Positions 45,230 through 56,850 of a stretch of 64,000 nt of DNA are shown here, in pieces. Made by a program: the position numbers and the translations under genes. The stretch is from contig NC_133474.1 in assembly GCF_025370935.1 (NCBI RefSeq), positions 12,065,597-12,129,596 on the forward strand, read 5' to 3'. The first letter of the stretch is position 1; each line of letters starts with the position of its first letter. A model generated the notes under the pieces. It was not told the DNA's origin, made no database searches, and worked only from the letters and a program-made list of their open reading frames with translations. The DNA comes from Choristoneura fumiferana. Taxonomy: Eukaryota > Arthropoda > Insecta > Lepidoptera > Tortricidae.

Positions 45230-45320
45230 ACGTAAGTCATGGTAGCTTACTTATTTAACCTATGGCCTCTCAAGCAGAGGATCGTGGGTTCGAGCCCACG
45301 TGCTCGCTCCTCTAAGTTTA
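45230..45320 (+). mobile_element. Fragment of tRNA-derived SINE
   Basis: A B box GGTTCGAGCCC (45288-45298) and the preceding TCTCAAGCAGAGGATCG match the head of the SINE at 53925. The A-box half is degraded and the acceptor stem is absent, so this is not a tRNA gene. Confidence 0.6.
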
Positions 45321-45379
45321 TTGAAATGAATGTGCGAAATTACATCTTAAACTTACCTAATACCCCCAATGATTTTAAA

Positions 45380-45485
45380 AGACTTATCCAACGATACCCC
45401 ACACCATAGGGTTGGATGAGTACCTAACAAAAATCACCCCCAATTTACTTCTAGGGGAGGTACTCCAAAAAAACATTTGTCGGAG
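45380..45485 (+). repeat. Fragment of the repeat at 23882-24665
   Basis: TTATCCAACGATACCCCACA and CCTAACAAAAATCACCCCCA correspond to the reverse complement of 24040-24130. Confidence 0.6.
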
Positions 45486-45829
45486 TGGACTTACTTCTCC
45501 TCTTTTACTATGATACTTAATATGACGGAATATTCCCAGCAGTTTCGCACTTAATTTAGTACCGATTAAGTTGTTAAGTATAGCGTTTGACTTAGGCTAG
45601 ATATATTCAAATTTTATTAGCGATTTGACTAATCTTTTTATTACTTATAGTCATTAAACTCAAATGTTTTTTTAAAGCTAGAATATTTATCTGATTACGT
45701 TACGAGATTCTACAGTGTGTTACCGGAAACCAGGCTTTTTTAAGGGATAAAGTAACGTATTTCTGTAACTTTACCATGACATTATTTTAATTAATAAACT
45801 TAAATTCAGACTGTTAACTTTCGAACAAA

Positions 45830-45957
45830 ATTATAGTTGCCAGCCGTACAGTAAAGTAAATTGGCAAGTAAGTGTAAATGACAGCCGACAGATACTTTGA
45901 TTATTACTTGTCAATGTACTGTGCTGTACATTGCTGGCAATTATACTTAAATACGGT
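45830..45957. mobile_element. MITE with ATTATAGTTGCCAGC-type ends
   Basis: The left ATTATAGTTGCCAGCCGTAC...AATTGGCAAGTA pairs with the right TACTTGTCAATGTACTG...TTGCTGGCAATTATACTT. About 128 bp. Confidence 0.7.
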
Positions 45958-45959
45958 AT

Positions 45960-47335
45960 TTGACAACTCCTGAATTTGCCATATCTTAATATAATTATGA
46001 AAATATAGATATACAGACAGTGTTTAGCGAAGAGAAAACTTAAATCGGTTGAAAATTTAATTTATAGTGATTTTTTGAAAAATCTATATACTTACCTGTC
46101 TCTTTCTCGAACACTTTTCTCTATGCAGCAAGTATGGCGGTACTGGCGTGTGCCGTCGCATGCCAGATGTCTTTCTCTGTCTAATCTTAAATTTCAAACC
46201 TTTATAACTTTGTTATTTGTAAAGGTAGCCTAAAAATTGTTTCCCTATTCGATAACAGGCATTGTGTAATTTTAATTTATAAAACATATACAATATAGTG
46301 AAATATCGTATTCTGTTAGAAAGTTAACAAGTCAGAATTTTAGTATATTAACTAAAATAATGTCATGGTTGTTACAGAAAGAAATATGCTACTTTAACTT
46401 TTCTCTAAAAAAGCCTGGCTGCTGGGAACACATTGTATAAATAACTTTTATTACGCTAAAATCAATCAATAAAATCAAATCAATGTGTCGATAAGATAAG
46501 GAAAAGTGAGCAGCCTTCGCATATAAAGTAAGCCAACATTCTGAAGGCCTAAATGGTCTATGTCTATGGTCTAAACCTTTACAAGACTTACAGTGCTTAA
46601 TGCGTTCCAAAGAAAGACTTCTTGGATATTTTTATTTCCAGACATCGCCGTTCAAACTCAAATACAAATCATTTATTGCGGACTTTTGAATCTGTAGTGT
46701 TAGTATTTACAAATTATAATCTTATCGCTATAGTTAGTATTTATAATTAATAACACTAATGCTTATGGCGTTAATAAAATTATTTTTCACTTCTCATGCC
46801 CTTAAAATGTTAATGTTACTTTAGTCTCTGTATATCGGGACTAAAGCTCCTCATTAGGTACCTAATCTAGGGCTTAAAATATATATTTTTTGATTTACGT
46901 GGGAAACCCCTAAACAGCCAATCACGGTGTTTATGAATATGGAGGATTATCGCCATTTTCAGTGATTGTGTATAAACAATTTTTAGGGCATGGAAACCTC
47001 AAAATGACTACTGTGCAAAAATATTTAAAAATACACGATTTAATTTCGTGAAACATAATTAATGATTACGAATATTAATCTATTCAATTATATCAAGGAT
47101 AAATTCATTTTGTTATCTACGCATAGTCCAATTAGTTTTAAAATAGTTTGAAACTGTTGGATAAATATTTAAAGCGTTTAAAGCGTCACTTTACAAATAA
47201 AAATCGCGTAGCAATTATTTTACTATTTAAATTGTGAACAGATGTCCTTTAGTAGTCGTATTGAGCCTACGTTTTTAAAACGAAATATGGTAATTTTGAA
47301 CAGAATTTCCTTTTTTTCCTCGCATTCAAAGTAGT
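45960..47335. other. Intergenic AT-rich stretch
   Basis: No coding block, repeat family or RNA gene recognised; only short frames and AT-rich sequence. Confidence 0.5.
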
Positions 47336-47443
47336 GTTTAACGCGAGACTAAACGACCATAATGACACTCTGCTGTCTCTACTCTCTGCTCGGGTGGCCA
47401 AACATCTCGTGTCATTATGGGTTGTTTTAGTCCCTCGTTGAAC
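47336..47443. mobile_element. Foldback MITE, GTTxAACGxGxGACTAAA ends
   Basis: The left GTTTAACGCGAGACTAAACG...CATAATGACAC pairs with the right GTGTCATTATGGG...TTTAGTCCCTCGTTGAAC. Arms of about 37 bp, total 108 bp. Confidence 0.8.
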
Positions 47444-47644
47444 AATCTACTATAACGTCTTAAAGGCAGCCATAAAAATGTCGTATAGGTATTAACACTG
47501 GTTTAAATAATCTCGAAAAAGCTAGGTACATGATTAGTACTTATTTGTAGTTTTTGAAAAAAATAACATAAATTAGGAAGATTTAGTTACGATACTTCAT
47601 TGATTTTAAATTTGCAAAATATGGATGAAAAGTGTGGAATAAAC

Positions 47645-47935
47645 CGCGGAAGTTACGGATTAGGTACTCGCGTTAGTTCCTTTGGCTGTTCCTTCGAAGG
47701 AACTTTTGCTTTTTTTTCGCACTAAGTAGTTCCTTCACAAGAGAAGAAAGAAAAACTGCGTTTGTTTTTTCGCTTTCGTTCCTTTCCCAGTAGCACCTTC
47801 AGTTCATGCAAAGGAACTAGGGCGAAAAAATAAACGCGGTTCTTCCTTCATCTCTAGTGAAGGAACTTGTGCGAAAAAAAAAACGCAATATAGTTCCTTT
47901 GAAGGAACCTCCAATCTACCGCGAATAATCCGAAG
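47645..47935. mobile_element. Complex palindromic element with repeated AGTTCCTTC/GAAGGAACT
   Basis: GTTCCTTCGAAGGAAC at 47687 is a perfect 16-bp palindrome. AGTTCCTTCAC (about 47728), AGTGAAGGAACTTGTGCG (about 47858) and AGTTCCTTTGAAGGAACC (about 47892) follow, with TTTTTTCGC and GCGAAAAAA blocks paired between. Weak outer ends CCGCGGAAGTTACGGATTAG / CGCGAATAATCCGAAGT may be the borders. Confidence 0.65.
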
Positions 47936-48195
47936 TCACTGCACATGGTAAAATTTTGTATTTAATTAAATAAAAGACGCTACAAGTAATCCATCACAAT
48001 TACCCGAAGCCACCAGAGAAATCTTAAACTCCCAAAGCGAAGTTGAAACAAATTGACAAGTTTCTACGCTTGAAATTTAAAACAAGTTTTGTTGTACTCA
48101 AACAATTTAATTTATGCTACGCCCCGCTTTTTCGTATTTCTTACTAAAGTAATTATGGCAATTTAACCAGTTTACAAAGACCTAGATAATTAATA

Positions 48196-48292
48196 GTCAA
48201 AATACCACGCACAGGACTTATCACGCTCGAGTAATATTTACCTCGACGTTTCGGCAACATTACAGTGGCCGTGGTCACGAGTAGACTCAAGA
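48196..48292 (+). mobile_element. Half copy of the foldback at 19112-19300
   Basis: CAAAATACCACGCACAGGAC, then GAGTAATATTTACCTCGACG, then ACAGTGGCCGTGGTCACGAG, ending at GTAGACT. Only one arm plus the centre. Confidence 0.75.
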
Positions 48293-48389
48293 TAATTACT
48301 CTAGATAATTAAATTATTAAAGAGTTCATCCTAAGTAAAATTTGTTGTAACCACAATTAGTTTAGTACATGACCGTCTGTTGCCAGAGT

Positions 48390-48740
48390 GAGTATTGAGT
48401 ATAGGGGGTGCTATGTTCTACACAAACCTCGACTGCAAAGTCATTGCTGGGTTTGGCAGACAGTTATAGCTTCTTGCGCGTCCAATGGCAAGCATTATAC
48501 GGAATTAACTGCCTTATTGTATGTATAAATAACACCCTTGGAATCATATCGCCCACGAAGGTGATGCCCACTAAAAACCTCACGAAATCCCTCGTTGCTA
48601 TTGTGGGACGCCACGAGAGCTCGAAGTGACAGCGCGACCCCCACTGGCCGCCCCGGGATGGAGCTCCTCACGTCGACTTGCAGCAATCCAATGCAGGCTC
48701 GGCTCCCCAGCCTCAGTATTCAGTATTGAGCCATTTATTG
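48390..48740. other. GC-richer stretch of unknown origin
   Basis: It contains an open plus-strand frame of 73 codons (48408-48629) without recognisable domain, flanked by TGAGTATTGAGTATA and TCAGTATTCAGTATTGAG. Probably part of an unclassified retroelement. Confidence 0.3.
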
Positions 48741-49229
48741 CTTTTCATGCAATACAATACAATATAGTTAAATTTGAATTGAGAATTATATTACATACTC
48801 AATAAATAGTTAAATTCAGAATTAACTTACATATTCTAATTCTATTCTAATTTCTATTATACCTAAGTCATTACACATCTTTACATTTCTCATAAATATC
48901 ATTAATAATGTCAAAGGAGATACAATTATAATTTACAAAATCTTTGGACTACCAAAAAATACACTAATCTATGTATGCAATTAAAAATTTATTAAATACA
49001 ATAAAGTACGGATGAATATAGTATGGATGAGTTACATGTAGACGAAGCAAGCACTTGCCATAAATCAGTCAAATATTTTAGCAAAATATTCGTTAAGGTA
49101 TAAAATGGTCTTAACTTTAAATAAGATTTCAAGTTATTAGAGAATTCTCTCAAGTTTACTGATTTTCTTATGTCGACATCAAGGTGATTATAAACCTTTA
49201 TTTGCTACATAACCTATGCTTTTTTTATA

Positions 49230-49620
49230 TTGTAAAAAGTACGACTCAGGCAGTGCGAGATCCAGACTGCGCCGTGACGGGTATCTTCGGGAGTCGTTTA
49301 CTGATTAAAATATGTGTGTAAGTTTTTAAACACATAAAGACAAAGTTGGTAAGCATTCTCTCCCTGTAGATGCCCGATTATTTTATAAAAGTTTAATCCT
49401 CGAAGTCAACGAAGCGACCCACATTCTACTCAGTGGCCGTTCACGTTCTACTCTGAAAATAGGGCGGAACCGAGGGAATGATGGCTGCCGCCCTGATTAG
49501 GCTCACCCTTACCTTTCCCTGCCCGAATCGAACAAGCTGGTACTTGGGTACTTTAAGCTCGCCTCTGTCAAAAGACGGCAACTTAAAGATCAGATCGGCA
49601 GATTTCCGACGTCATACCCA
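49230..49620. repeat. Unclassified repeat, shares a block with 41090-41180
   Basis: CTCTGAAAATAGGGCGGAAC followed by CGAGGGAATG resembles CTCTGAAAGCAGAGCGGTAC plus CGAGGGCATG at 41096. Both lie before other GC-rich segments ending in a GGGTACTT or GGGAACTT phrase. Confidence 0.45.
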
Positions 49621-49984
49621 GTATAATTGCCATCCTGATCATGCAACAACTTAATACCGGTTTATTTAGGTACCTACTAAACTAACTGTACACAACAGAA
49701 AAATATTTTTATCAACCTCAAAATTCAATGACGCTGTAAGCTACAGAGCATCAAGATTCCGATTTATTTTCCGTATTTACTTTAATTAACATTAATAACT
49801 TAGGCTGTTAGCCGCAAAAGCAAATAACGAATCAAATTGTCGTATATCCTACTAATGAGGGGGAGTTTTAGCTAGTCTATATGAACTGTAACGTGCTTCA
49901 CGTTGGAATTAAGTTAAATATTTAAGCCTGTCAATTCCATTCCTCGGTATTGTTATTGGTGTGCCCGCTTCCGAGTTTATTCAT

Positions 49985-50480
49985 TTTTAGGGTTCCGTAC
50001 CCAAAGGGTGCAAACTGGGCCCTATTACTGAGACTCCGCTGTCTGTTTGTCTGTCCATCCGTCTGTCACAGGGCTCTATCTCTTAAGCCGTAAAAGTTAG
50101 GCACTTGAAATTTTTAAAAGATTATGTATTACAGTGGCCATTACAACAACAAATACTAAAAATAAAATAAAGTAGCAAATTAAAGGGGTCGTCATACAAG
50201 AAACGTGTTTTTTTCGGCGTTTTTGGTTGCTACGCCTTGTTAGCCGTTGCTAGGCAGCCAAGGTTGTCACCTAGCAACGGCCCTATGCCGTTTGAATGTT
50301 TACACCTTTAAGTTAGCTATTTTAATGATGTTTTATAAAAGCTTCGATAATATAATATAGTGACTGTCTGATTGTGTGATTTATTCGTTTTTGTGAAAAA
50401 ATAATGAAGCAATTTATGAACCGCAAACCTCAATGAAGTCAACTTTAATAAAGCGCTCGCCAAATTCGCACCGTACTAAA
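49985..50480 (+). mobile_element. Interspersed repeat, copy 2 of the 9294-9722 element
   Basis: TTAGGGTTCCGTACCCAAAG, a GTCTGTTTGTCTGTCC run, AAGAAACGTGTTTTTTTC and AACCTCAATGAAGTCAAC in the same order as copy 1. Confidence 0.8.
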
Positions 50481-51287
50481 AAATTCAAAAAATTCAAATT
50501 CATGTATTTACTTAAGATGCGGTTACAATGGTTGTTGTTCTATAGGTACACAGTCCCAATTTTTGACAACGTATAATAAATCGAAAACCATTCGGAGAAA
50601 TAGGCTTCGTGAAGCGTTTTCAGAAATCAGATTTCAAAAATTTGATTTACTGAATTAAATAAACAAAATTTAAGTAATGACCTTCGTTTTACCCCTGCAG
50701 TGTTCCGTCACAAAGGCAGTTCTAAAGCAGGTCTACACTCTAAAGCAAATTGACAGTTTGAAATGTTGCTGTCCTGCTTATATAATAGCAAAGAGTGACA
50801 CTGACAGAACTTTAATCACATGATGCGCACTCGGCTTTAAATAGTTGTCATTTATCGTAAAGTCCGAAATGCATACGAGTATTTCCAATGTATTTTTACA
50901 AATTAAATTATTAAATTACTACGTTACAAGTAAATATAAAAGCATTTAAATATCAGATTTTAACAAAAAATATCTATTTACTATCACATCATTAAACAAA
51001 CATAGGAATAATCGAAGCCAAAAAAAGAGAAATAAATAAAACTATTTGTCATGGTTCATTTAGGACCCTAAGCCGTGCTTGTATTATTGTCACATTGTAA
51101 TGCCACAGATTAAGTTATGTACGGGATTCGATTTGTAGCATTCGAACATGGCGGATGTAGACAATATCTAATTTTGCTATTTCTTGATAGTGTTTTATGC
51201 GGCGATTTACCTTAACAGTGAACAGTGATCACAAAATTCTATATTTCTCTCGTGTCTGACATTTTTTAATGCACAAGTTGTGTCCAC

Positions 51288-51497
51288 GTGGTTTCTGGAA
51301 TTTTACTATCAAGTTGCAAAAACTACAACCACCGTACAACGTCCCTCTCAAAGAGAGTACACTTTGACACTGGCGAAATTGTCCTATTAATTAGTACAGA
51401 AAAGCCATATTTTAAAAGAGAAGAAGTTATGTACGAGAAAAAAAGGCGGGAAACTGTAAAACTTGGCGGACGTGTTTTTTTGTGCAAATTTATTTAA
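51288..51497 (+). other. Uncharacterised 69-codon open frame
   Basis: The frame encodes a basic peptide with VHFDTGEIVLLIS and EKKRRETVKLGGRVFLC. No family was recognised, no splice or promoter context is evident, and it may be chance. Confidence 0.15.
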
Positions 51498-51553
51498 ATA
51501 TTATTTTTAACTGTAAATATAGGATCAATTAAGGTATAAAGTAAAACATTGAG

Positions 51554-51560
<7 letters not shown>

Positions 51561-51592
<32 letters not shown>
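51561..51592. repeat. (AT)n microsatellite
   Basis: About 16 AT units. Confidence 0.95.
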
Positions 51593-51596
<4 letters not shown>

Positions 51597-51866
51597 GAAC
51601 AGTCAGCCTCGTGTAATAATTAATGTATTAACATTAAAAGTACACAGAGCAATGAAAATGAGCAATTTGTACATTTACGTATTTTAATTTGAGACCGCTT
51701 AATGTTAATTATTGCCTTAGGGTGAAGCCAGACGAGCGTAATTTTTTGAGTCGTGAGAACGATTTCTGCTGCATTCGGTTTTATACTAAAGTCCAGTTTG
51801 CGCCACGCGGCGACTTAAAATGAGTTGTTCACATTGCATGAAACGAAAATTACGCAGTTTTTATTT

Positions 51867-52050
51867 AATTAAATAAATTCGGATTACTACGAAGTTTAGC
51901 TCGACATGTTTCGGGCTAATTTATAGCTCTGCTCTTGGGGCAATGCGACTCCAAAAGCTTCCTCTAGGAGTCGCGTTGCTACGAATTAACCCGAAAAATA
52001 TCGAGCTAAACTTGACTTAAGATGTGGTATCCGGATTTATTTAATTAAAA
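51867..52050. mobile_element. Foldback repeat with TTAATTAAATAAATxCGGAT ends
   Basis: The left arm (TTAGCTCGACATGTTTCGGG) pairs with the right arm (CCCGAAAAATATCGAGCTAA). A second pair (TGCGACTCCAAAAG and CTAGGAGTCGCGTTG) sits in the centre. It abuts the element at 52050. Confidence 0.7.
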
Positions 52051-52478
52051 AAACCGGCCAAGTGCGAGTCGGACTCGCGCACTGAGGGTTCCCTACAAAT
52101 ATTTATATTATAATTATGATGTAACTAAAAAAATACGTTTTTCGCAATTTTTCCTTTATCTGTGCTATAAGACGTTGCTTTGTACCAAATTTCAAGAATC
52201 TGAGTTCACGGGAAGTACCCTGTAGGTAGGTTTTGATTCCCTTGCAAGTGTTGAAAATTTGCAGAATAAACGGTTGTATCTTTTGATTGCGTTGGCTTAG
52301 AAGTTTAATTTTTTCACAACTCCAAGGGACAGTAGACTTGAGTATTTGATATAAATTTCAGCTTGATACCTTCACGCGTTCCTGAGAAAAGGGGTCTTGA
52401 CAGACGGACGGACGAACGGACAACAAAGTGATCCTATAAGGGTTCCGGTTTTTCCTTTTGAGGTACGGAACCCTAAAA
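52050..52478 (+). mobile_element. AACCGGCCAAGTGCGAGTCG element, nearly complete
   Basis: It starts AAAACCGGCCAAGTGCGAGT, then GGACTCGCGCACTGAGGGTT, and ends GACGGACGGACGAACGGACA and GAGGTACGGAACCCTAAAA. No coding capacity. The most complete copy in the window of a family whose ends recur at 10650, 16860, 23882 and 29897. Confidence 0.75.
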
Positions 52479-53379
52479 CTGAGCCTCACGGTAGTTTCAT
52501 TGTTCAAAATTGTGCTTTTTCTCAAAAATTAGAAAATAAGTACCTTATGAAACTATCACTAAACAGTTGATCAAAATATGAAATTCAATATTTTCCGACG
52601 ATTAACACGGAGCCATGCACTGTTCGTAGCTCCACACGCCGTCGCACTTTATCAATTTTTATTATTTAATTTAGATTTGATTAAACTACCTAGATAGACC
52701 GTCTCCAATGCGTTGCGTTTTGCCATTAGATTCATTCATAATGACAACGACACTCGTACACTTCAATTCAATAGAATCTGACAATCCTGTAGACACTTCC
52801 AGCCTACTAATATAAACACCGGGCTGCCTAAGGCTTTGTGATGTGACTATTATTCTTTTTTGATTCCTTTTAGATGATAATTGCAACAACAGGGACATAT
52901 ATAATCAAGTGTACCCACGATAGGGTGTCTTAAATATGTAGAAAATTGACAGATTCTATTGAATTGTACTTTAAGTAGGTACTTGGATATTTTTGAGAAA
53001 AACCTCTGTTAACGTTCGCGTTAAAACAGTCTGTACTGGGTAGATTGGAGCCCGATTGGCGTCGCCGATTTATTTCGTGGCGATGGCAAGAATAGACACG
53101 TGGTGATGTCAATACATCACTACGTGTCTATTGACTCAATAGTCTGCCTCACTCCACCTGGCGGCCTCAATATTCCTTATTGCATTTACACGTCGAGAAG
53201 ATTGGTACCACAGAATATCAATCAATACTTACTCTTCTTAGCCTTTTCACCGCCACAAAACAAACGAGGTGACGTGCTCTGTACCTACGCCACAGAAAAA
53301 CCAGCGACAAATCAACTTGATTTTTAATTCCATTGCAGAAGGATTAATTTCGAGTTGGTGTTGGTGTTGGAGTGCTGCT

Positions 53380-53600
53380 GCATAAGTAGCGTGGTAGAAA
53401 TAAGCAACCTGAGATATGTATGCATAGGAATAATTCGTGTATAGATTCCTGTCCAGCGGTGGTGTAGGGGTTATAGCACGCAGCACGGATTGCTGAGGAC
53501 CTGGGTTCGATTCCCAGCGCTGGTCTCTTTTTCTGGTTTTTCTGTGCATCCATGTCTCAGTTTGTATTTTCGATTAATTTCGAGTTGAATGTTGGTTATG
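53380..53600 (+). mobile_element. tRNA-like repeat, plus copy with full cloverleaf
   Basis: 53453-53523 is 71 nt and folds like a tRNA: CCAGCG pairs with CGCTGG (acceptor), CAGC with GCTG (anticodon stem, 7-nt loop ACGGATT), CTGGG with CCCAG around TTCGATT (T arm). Upstream GCAACCTGAGATATGTATGC and downstream TCTCTTTTTCTGGTTTTTCT are shared with other copies, so it is a repeat, not a free tRNA gene. Confidence 0.8.
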
Positions 53601-53920
53601 TATAGATGACCCTGGCGGTGAGGCATTCCATTGGCTGTCACGACTGGATGACTGGCGGTGAAAAGGTTAGTATTCCAAAGATGTCAAGGTTTTGACAGAA
53701 TGTTACTTGGGCAAGCCTTGACATTGGTCTTTAAAAATCATTACCTTTATGTTTACAGCAATTTGCTTTTGTGAAGGCACCTAGGTAGGTACTTACTCAT
53801 TGTGTAATTTTTTGTAGCAGATTACATGTACTAACATCATTCAACAACAACATTGAAGAGTTGCACTCTAGTCGGTGAAGTTAATTGGCACTTCTCCTTC
53901 TTCTTAGTACTTCTTAGAAG

Positions 53921-54219
53921 CCGCGGGTTGGCCTAGTGGTTTGACCTATCGCCACTCAAGCAGAAGTTCGAGAGTTCAAATCCCGGCCCGCACCTCTGCG
54001 TTTTTCGAAATTCATGTGCGTTAATACATTTGAAATTTACCACGAGCTTCATGGTGAAGGAAAACATCGTGAGGAAACCTGCACACACCTGTGAAGTAAT
54101 TCAATTTTATGTGTGAAGTTCCCAATCCGCACTGGGCCTGCGTGGGAACTACGGCCCAAGCCCTGTAATTCTAAGAGGAGGCCTGTACCCAGCAGTGGGA
54201 CGTAAATAGGCTGGGATGT
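53921..54219 (+). mobile_element. Full-length tRNA-derived SINE
   Basis: A box TGGCCTAGTGG (53929-53939) and B box AGTTCAAATCCCG (about 53973) form the pol III head. The body has GGTGAAGGAAAACATCGTGA, GGAAACCTGCACACACCTG and GCCTGCGTGGGAACTACGG. It ends GCAGTGGGACGTAAATAGGC and TGGGATGTA. The 19530-19700 copy is its 3' part reversed. Confidence 0.85.
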
Positions 54220-54339
54220 ATTTATGTATGGACTTCTTGATATGAATATGTATGAGCCAACATTGACGTTCTACTTTATTTTGTTAAAACAATTTAATTG
54301 AACAATATTATTGTATTATTTAAAAGCCTATAGAGGTGT

Positions 54340-54470
54340 CCCGAAGGCCTCCCCCCATGTCCTCCACTCGCCCGGTCTTGGGCGAGCTCTGACCAGCTGC
54401 GAAGAAAGGCGTAGGCCATCCCGTCATCGACGCCTGGGCCCGCCACGCCGCCGAAGTCCGTTAAATTTAA
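54340..54470. other. GC-rich block of unknown type
   Basis: CCCGAAGGCCTCCCCCCATG to GCCCGCCACGCCGCCGAAGT. GC-rich in an AT-rich stretch, probably a retroelement remnant; no convincing frame. Confidence 0.3.
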
Positions 54471-54639
54471 CAATAATTAGAAAATAAAAAATTATTTACT
54501 TTAATTAATTATTTTATTATTCACTTCCTCTCCTCTTTTATTTTTCATTTTAAATAATTGCATGGGCTAAAATCTCGTATTTTTATGTTTTAACTATCTC
54601 AAGAGAGAAGTGCGACTTACATTTATATTATACTAGCTT

Positions 54640-55085
54640 TTTCCCGCAGCTCCGCTTGCGGTAAATTTGGGGTAACACAGATTTACTTTCCACGATCTTT
54701 ATTTTTGTGTTTTAATTGATTTTTCGGAGGGTAATATTTGCAAATTTTCAAGTTAAAATATCAACCTAGAGATCATAATTCGTACAAACCTAGAACCCCT
54801 GTTTCACATCGTCAGGTCAGGGGTATAATTTTAGAAAACCTACGTGTTTCTTTTTCCCGCGACTTCGTACCTACGCGACATAGGATTATTCCCGCGGGAT
54901 AGAAATAAGTAAACTAAGTAGAAAACCACACTGTCCGCGATTGAATTGAAACATGCTTCTATTATTTCGGGTATCGATTTTTAAAAAGCTTTTACTAATA
55001 GTTTTATTTTAATCAGCTCAGTTTTTTTAGAGATTACCCCCAACAAACAAAGAAACACACAAAGTTTAGAAAGTCCTTATCCCAC
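54640..55085 (-). repeat. CCCGCGGCTTCG-type repeat fragments
   Basis: CTAGCTTTTTCCCGCAGCTC at 54642 and CTTTTTCCCGCGACTTCGTA near 54850, with CCCGCGGGATAGAAATAAGT following. Decayed copies of the family at 21320. Confidence 0.55.
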
Positions 55086-55254
55086 GGGAATTTCGAAAAA
55101 TTCTTACTTAGTGCACTTCTATGATACTTTATCTACATATGTGCCAAATTCAGGTCTGTGAAATCTGTACTTTAAGCTACGTGTTGGTATACTGTTTTAT
55201 AGGTATAGATAAATTTTGTTACGTAATGAGTTGATTGTTTTGGCGTAAGTACTT

Positions 55255-55860
55255 CATGTGTCCTAACCGTTAAGGAGTCATGCCTCCCATCATCAGCTCA
55301 CCTGAATAACCAGAAAGAATACAACTAAAGGTCTATACGTGCATATGTTGTGTGTATGTAATAAATAAATAAATAAATAATAATAATAAAATATATTTAA
55401 AGAAACTTTCTCTAACTCCTAACCGTTAAGGAGTTTAACCTTCCATCATCAGCTCACCTGGATAACCTGAAATAATACAACTATCGGTCTATACGTACCT
55501 GTAATATTTAAAAAATATCCTGAACTCCTAACCGTTAAGGAGTTTTACCTTTCATCATTAGCTCATCAACATGAGATGATGTCTACCAGACGCAAATACT
55601 TAAATAGCTTGAGAAAATATTTATATGAAAAACGTAATGCGTGCCTACAAAATTTAAGGGTTGCACTCGATTTCCCTGAGATTCCGTCGTCAGATCCTGA
55701 TTTGGTGACAATGGAGCCATCTCGGAAGTACCTATACTCTTTGAAATAAAAAATAATTTTTAAAATCAGTCCACAATTCACCGAGAAATCGGTGAACATA
55801 CATAAAAAAATACATACAGTGGAATGCATACCTCCTCCTTTTTTTGAAGTCGGTTAAAGC
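55255..55860 (-). repeat. CTAACCGTTAAGGAGT repeat, triplicated, with GAAGTCGGTTAAAGC end
   Basis: CCTAACCGTTAAGGAGT occurs at 55262, 55418 and 55523, each followed by a CATCATCAGCTCA-type phrase. The right end carries CCTCCTCCTTTTTTTGAAGT. The same end is seen at 61558-61590. Known-looking lepidopteran retroelement debris, partly tandem. Confidence 0.6.
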
Positions 55861-56104
55861 TTTGCCCTTTGCGGCCTACTTACAATATAAACTTTTGAAT
55901 TTTGAAATTTTCGCTTTCAACAACCAGTAAAACGCAAAATCCCGTTTTTTTCCCGTTCCCGTAAGAAGTTCGGGAAATGCTCCCCTACAAGGAACCCACT
56001 TAAAACCTACCTACCTACCTACTTATAATAATTGATCTAGCTTTACTAGAAAAACGTGTGATATCGAGTTATAGCCCGAGCAAATATATCGGTTGCCCAG
56101 GTGG

Positions 56105-56160
56105 GTAAGTAGATAGATAGATAGATTTATTTATTATCTTCTGAAAAAATACATTACAAA
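56105..56160 (-). repeat. (GATA)n and retroelement tail
   Basis: AGTAGATAGATAGATAGATT followed by TATTTATTATCTTCTG. Confidence 0.55.
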
Positions 56161-56387
56161 CACAATATCAGGTAAGTAATAAGTTTAAAAACATGAATAT
56201 AAAGCTAAAATTACAATTTCTGTGCCAAATTTAGAAAATAGGAACAATCAATCAAATAAATAATTTAAATGTCAATGAGGTCAAATCTTATATAAAATTA
56301 AAAATTAGTTCACAAAACTGTGAAAAATTACAATAGAACAATAATTTTACAACAACTAGTAAATCTAAACTAGATCTATTTTATTAA

Positions 56388-56420
56388 CCCCCGATGCAAA
56401 AAGAGGGGTGTTATCACATT
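56388..56420 (+). repeat. Short copy of the TTAACCCCCGAxGCAAAAAG repeat
   Basis: TTAACCCCCGATGCAAAAAG and AGGGGTGTTAT as at 37861. Confidence 0.7.
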
Positions 56421-56574
56421 TCTAAATCTTTGATCTAGAGACGTTAAAGTAATGACCAAAGTTATCTCTAAGCTACGATTTAATTCAAGTTAAGTATAGA
56501 GCATAAAAATCCTACGAATATTCTAGGCGATTTTCATAAATGAAAATACTAAAATCTGGGGCATAAAAATATGT

Positions 56575-56850
56575 TTCCTGTAATACAAGTTTCCAGGAAC
56601 AAGGCTCTGACTCAGTGATCGTGGTCGTCGGATAAGGATCAGTACTTAACTCTCATGACGACTTTCTTGGGAAAATAGTGTTGTAGTCCTTGCCTTCCAC
56701 GCCGCAAAGCTGGTTTCCGGAGTTCGTAGTTTGCAATAGAGAGCGCTGATGCCCACCCTCACATTCGGTCCCTTTAGTCACCTTTTACGACACCCATGGG
56801 AAGAGATGGGTCCATCCTATTCTAAACCCAGGCACGGCACAAACTCAATT
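56575..56850 (-). mobile_element. LINE 3'-region repeat, CCTTTTACGACACCCATGGG type
   Basis: GACTCAGTGATCGTGGTCGT, TCCTTGCCTTCCACGCCGCA and CCTTTTACGACACCCATGGG with AGAGATGGGTCCATCCTATT. This phrase set is typical of the 3' end of an insect LINE read on the minus strand. Confidence 0.6.

Noticed and set aside
45260..45310. tRNA gene
   Set aside because: Only the T arm is convincing; acceptor and D arms are missing.
53453..53523. tRNA gene
   Set aside because: It folds like a tRNA, but the flanks are shared with at least six other copies, so it is part of a repeat.
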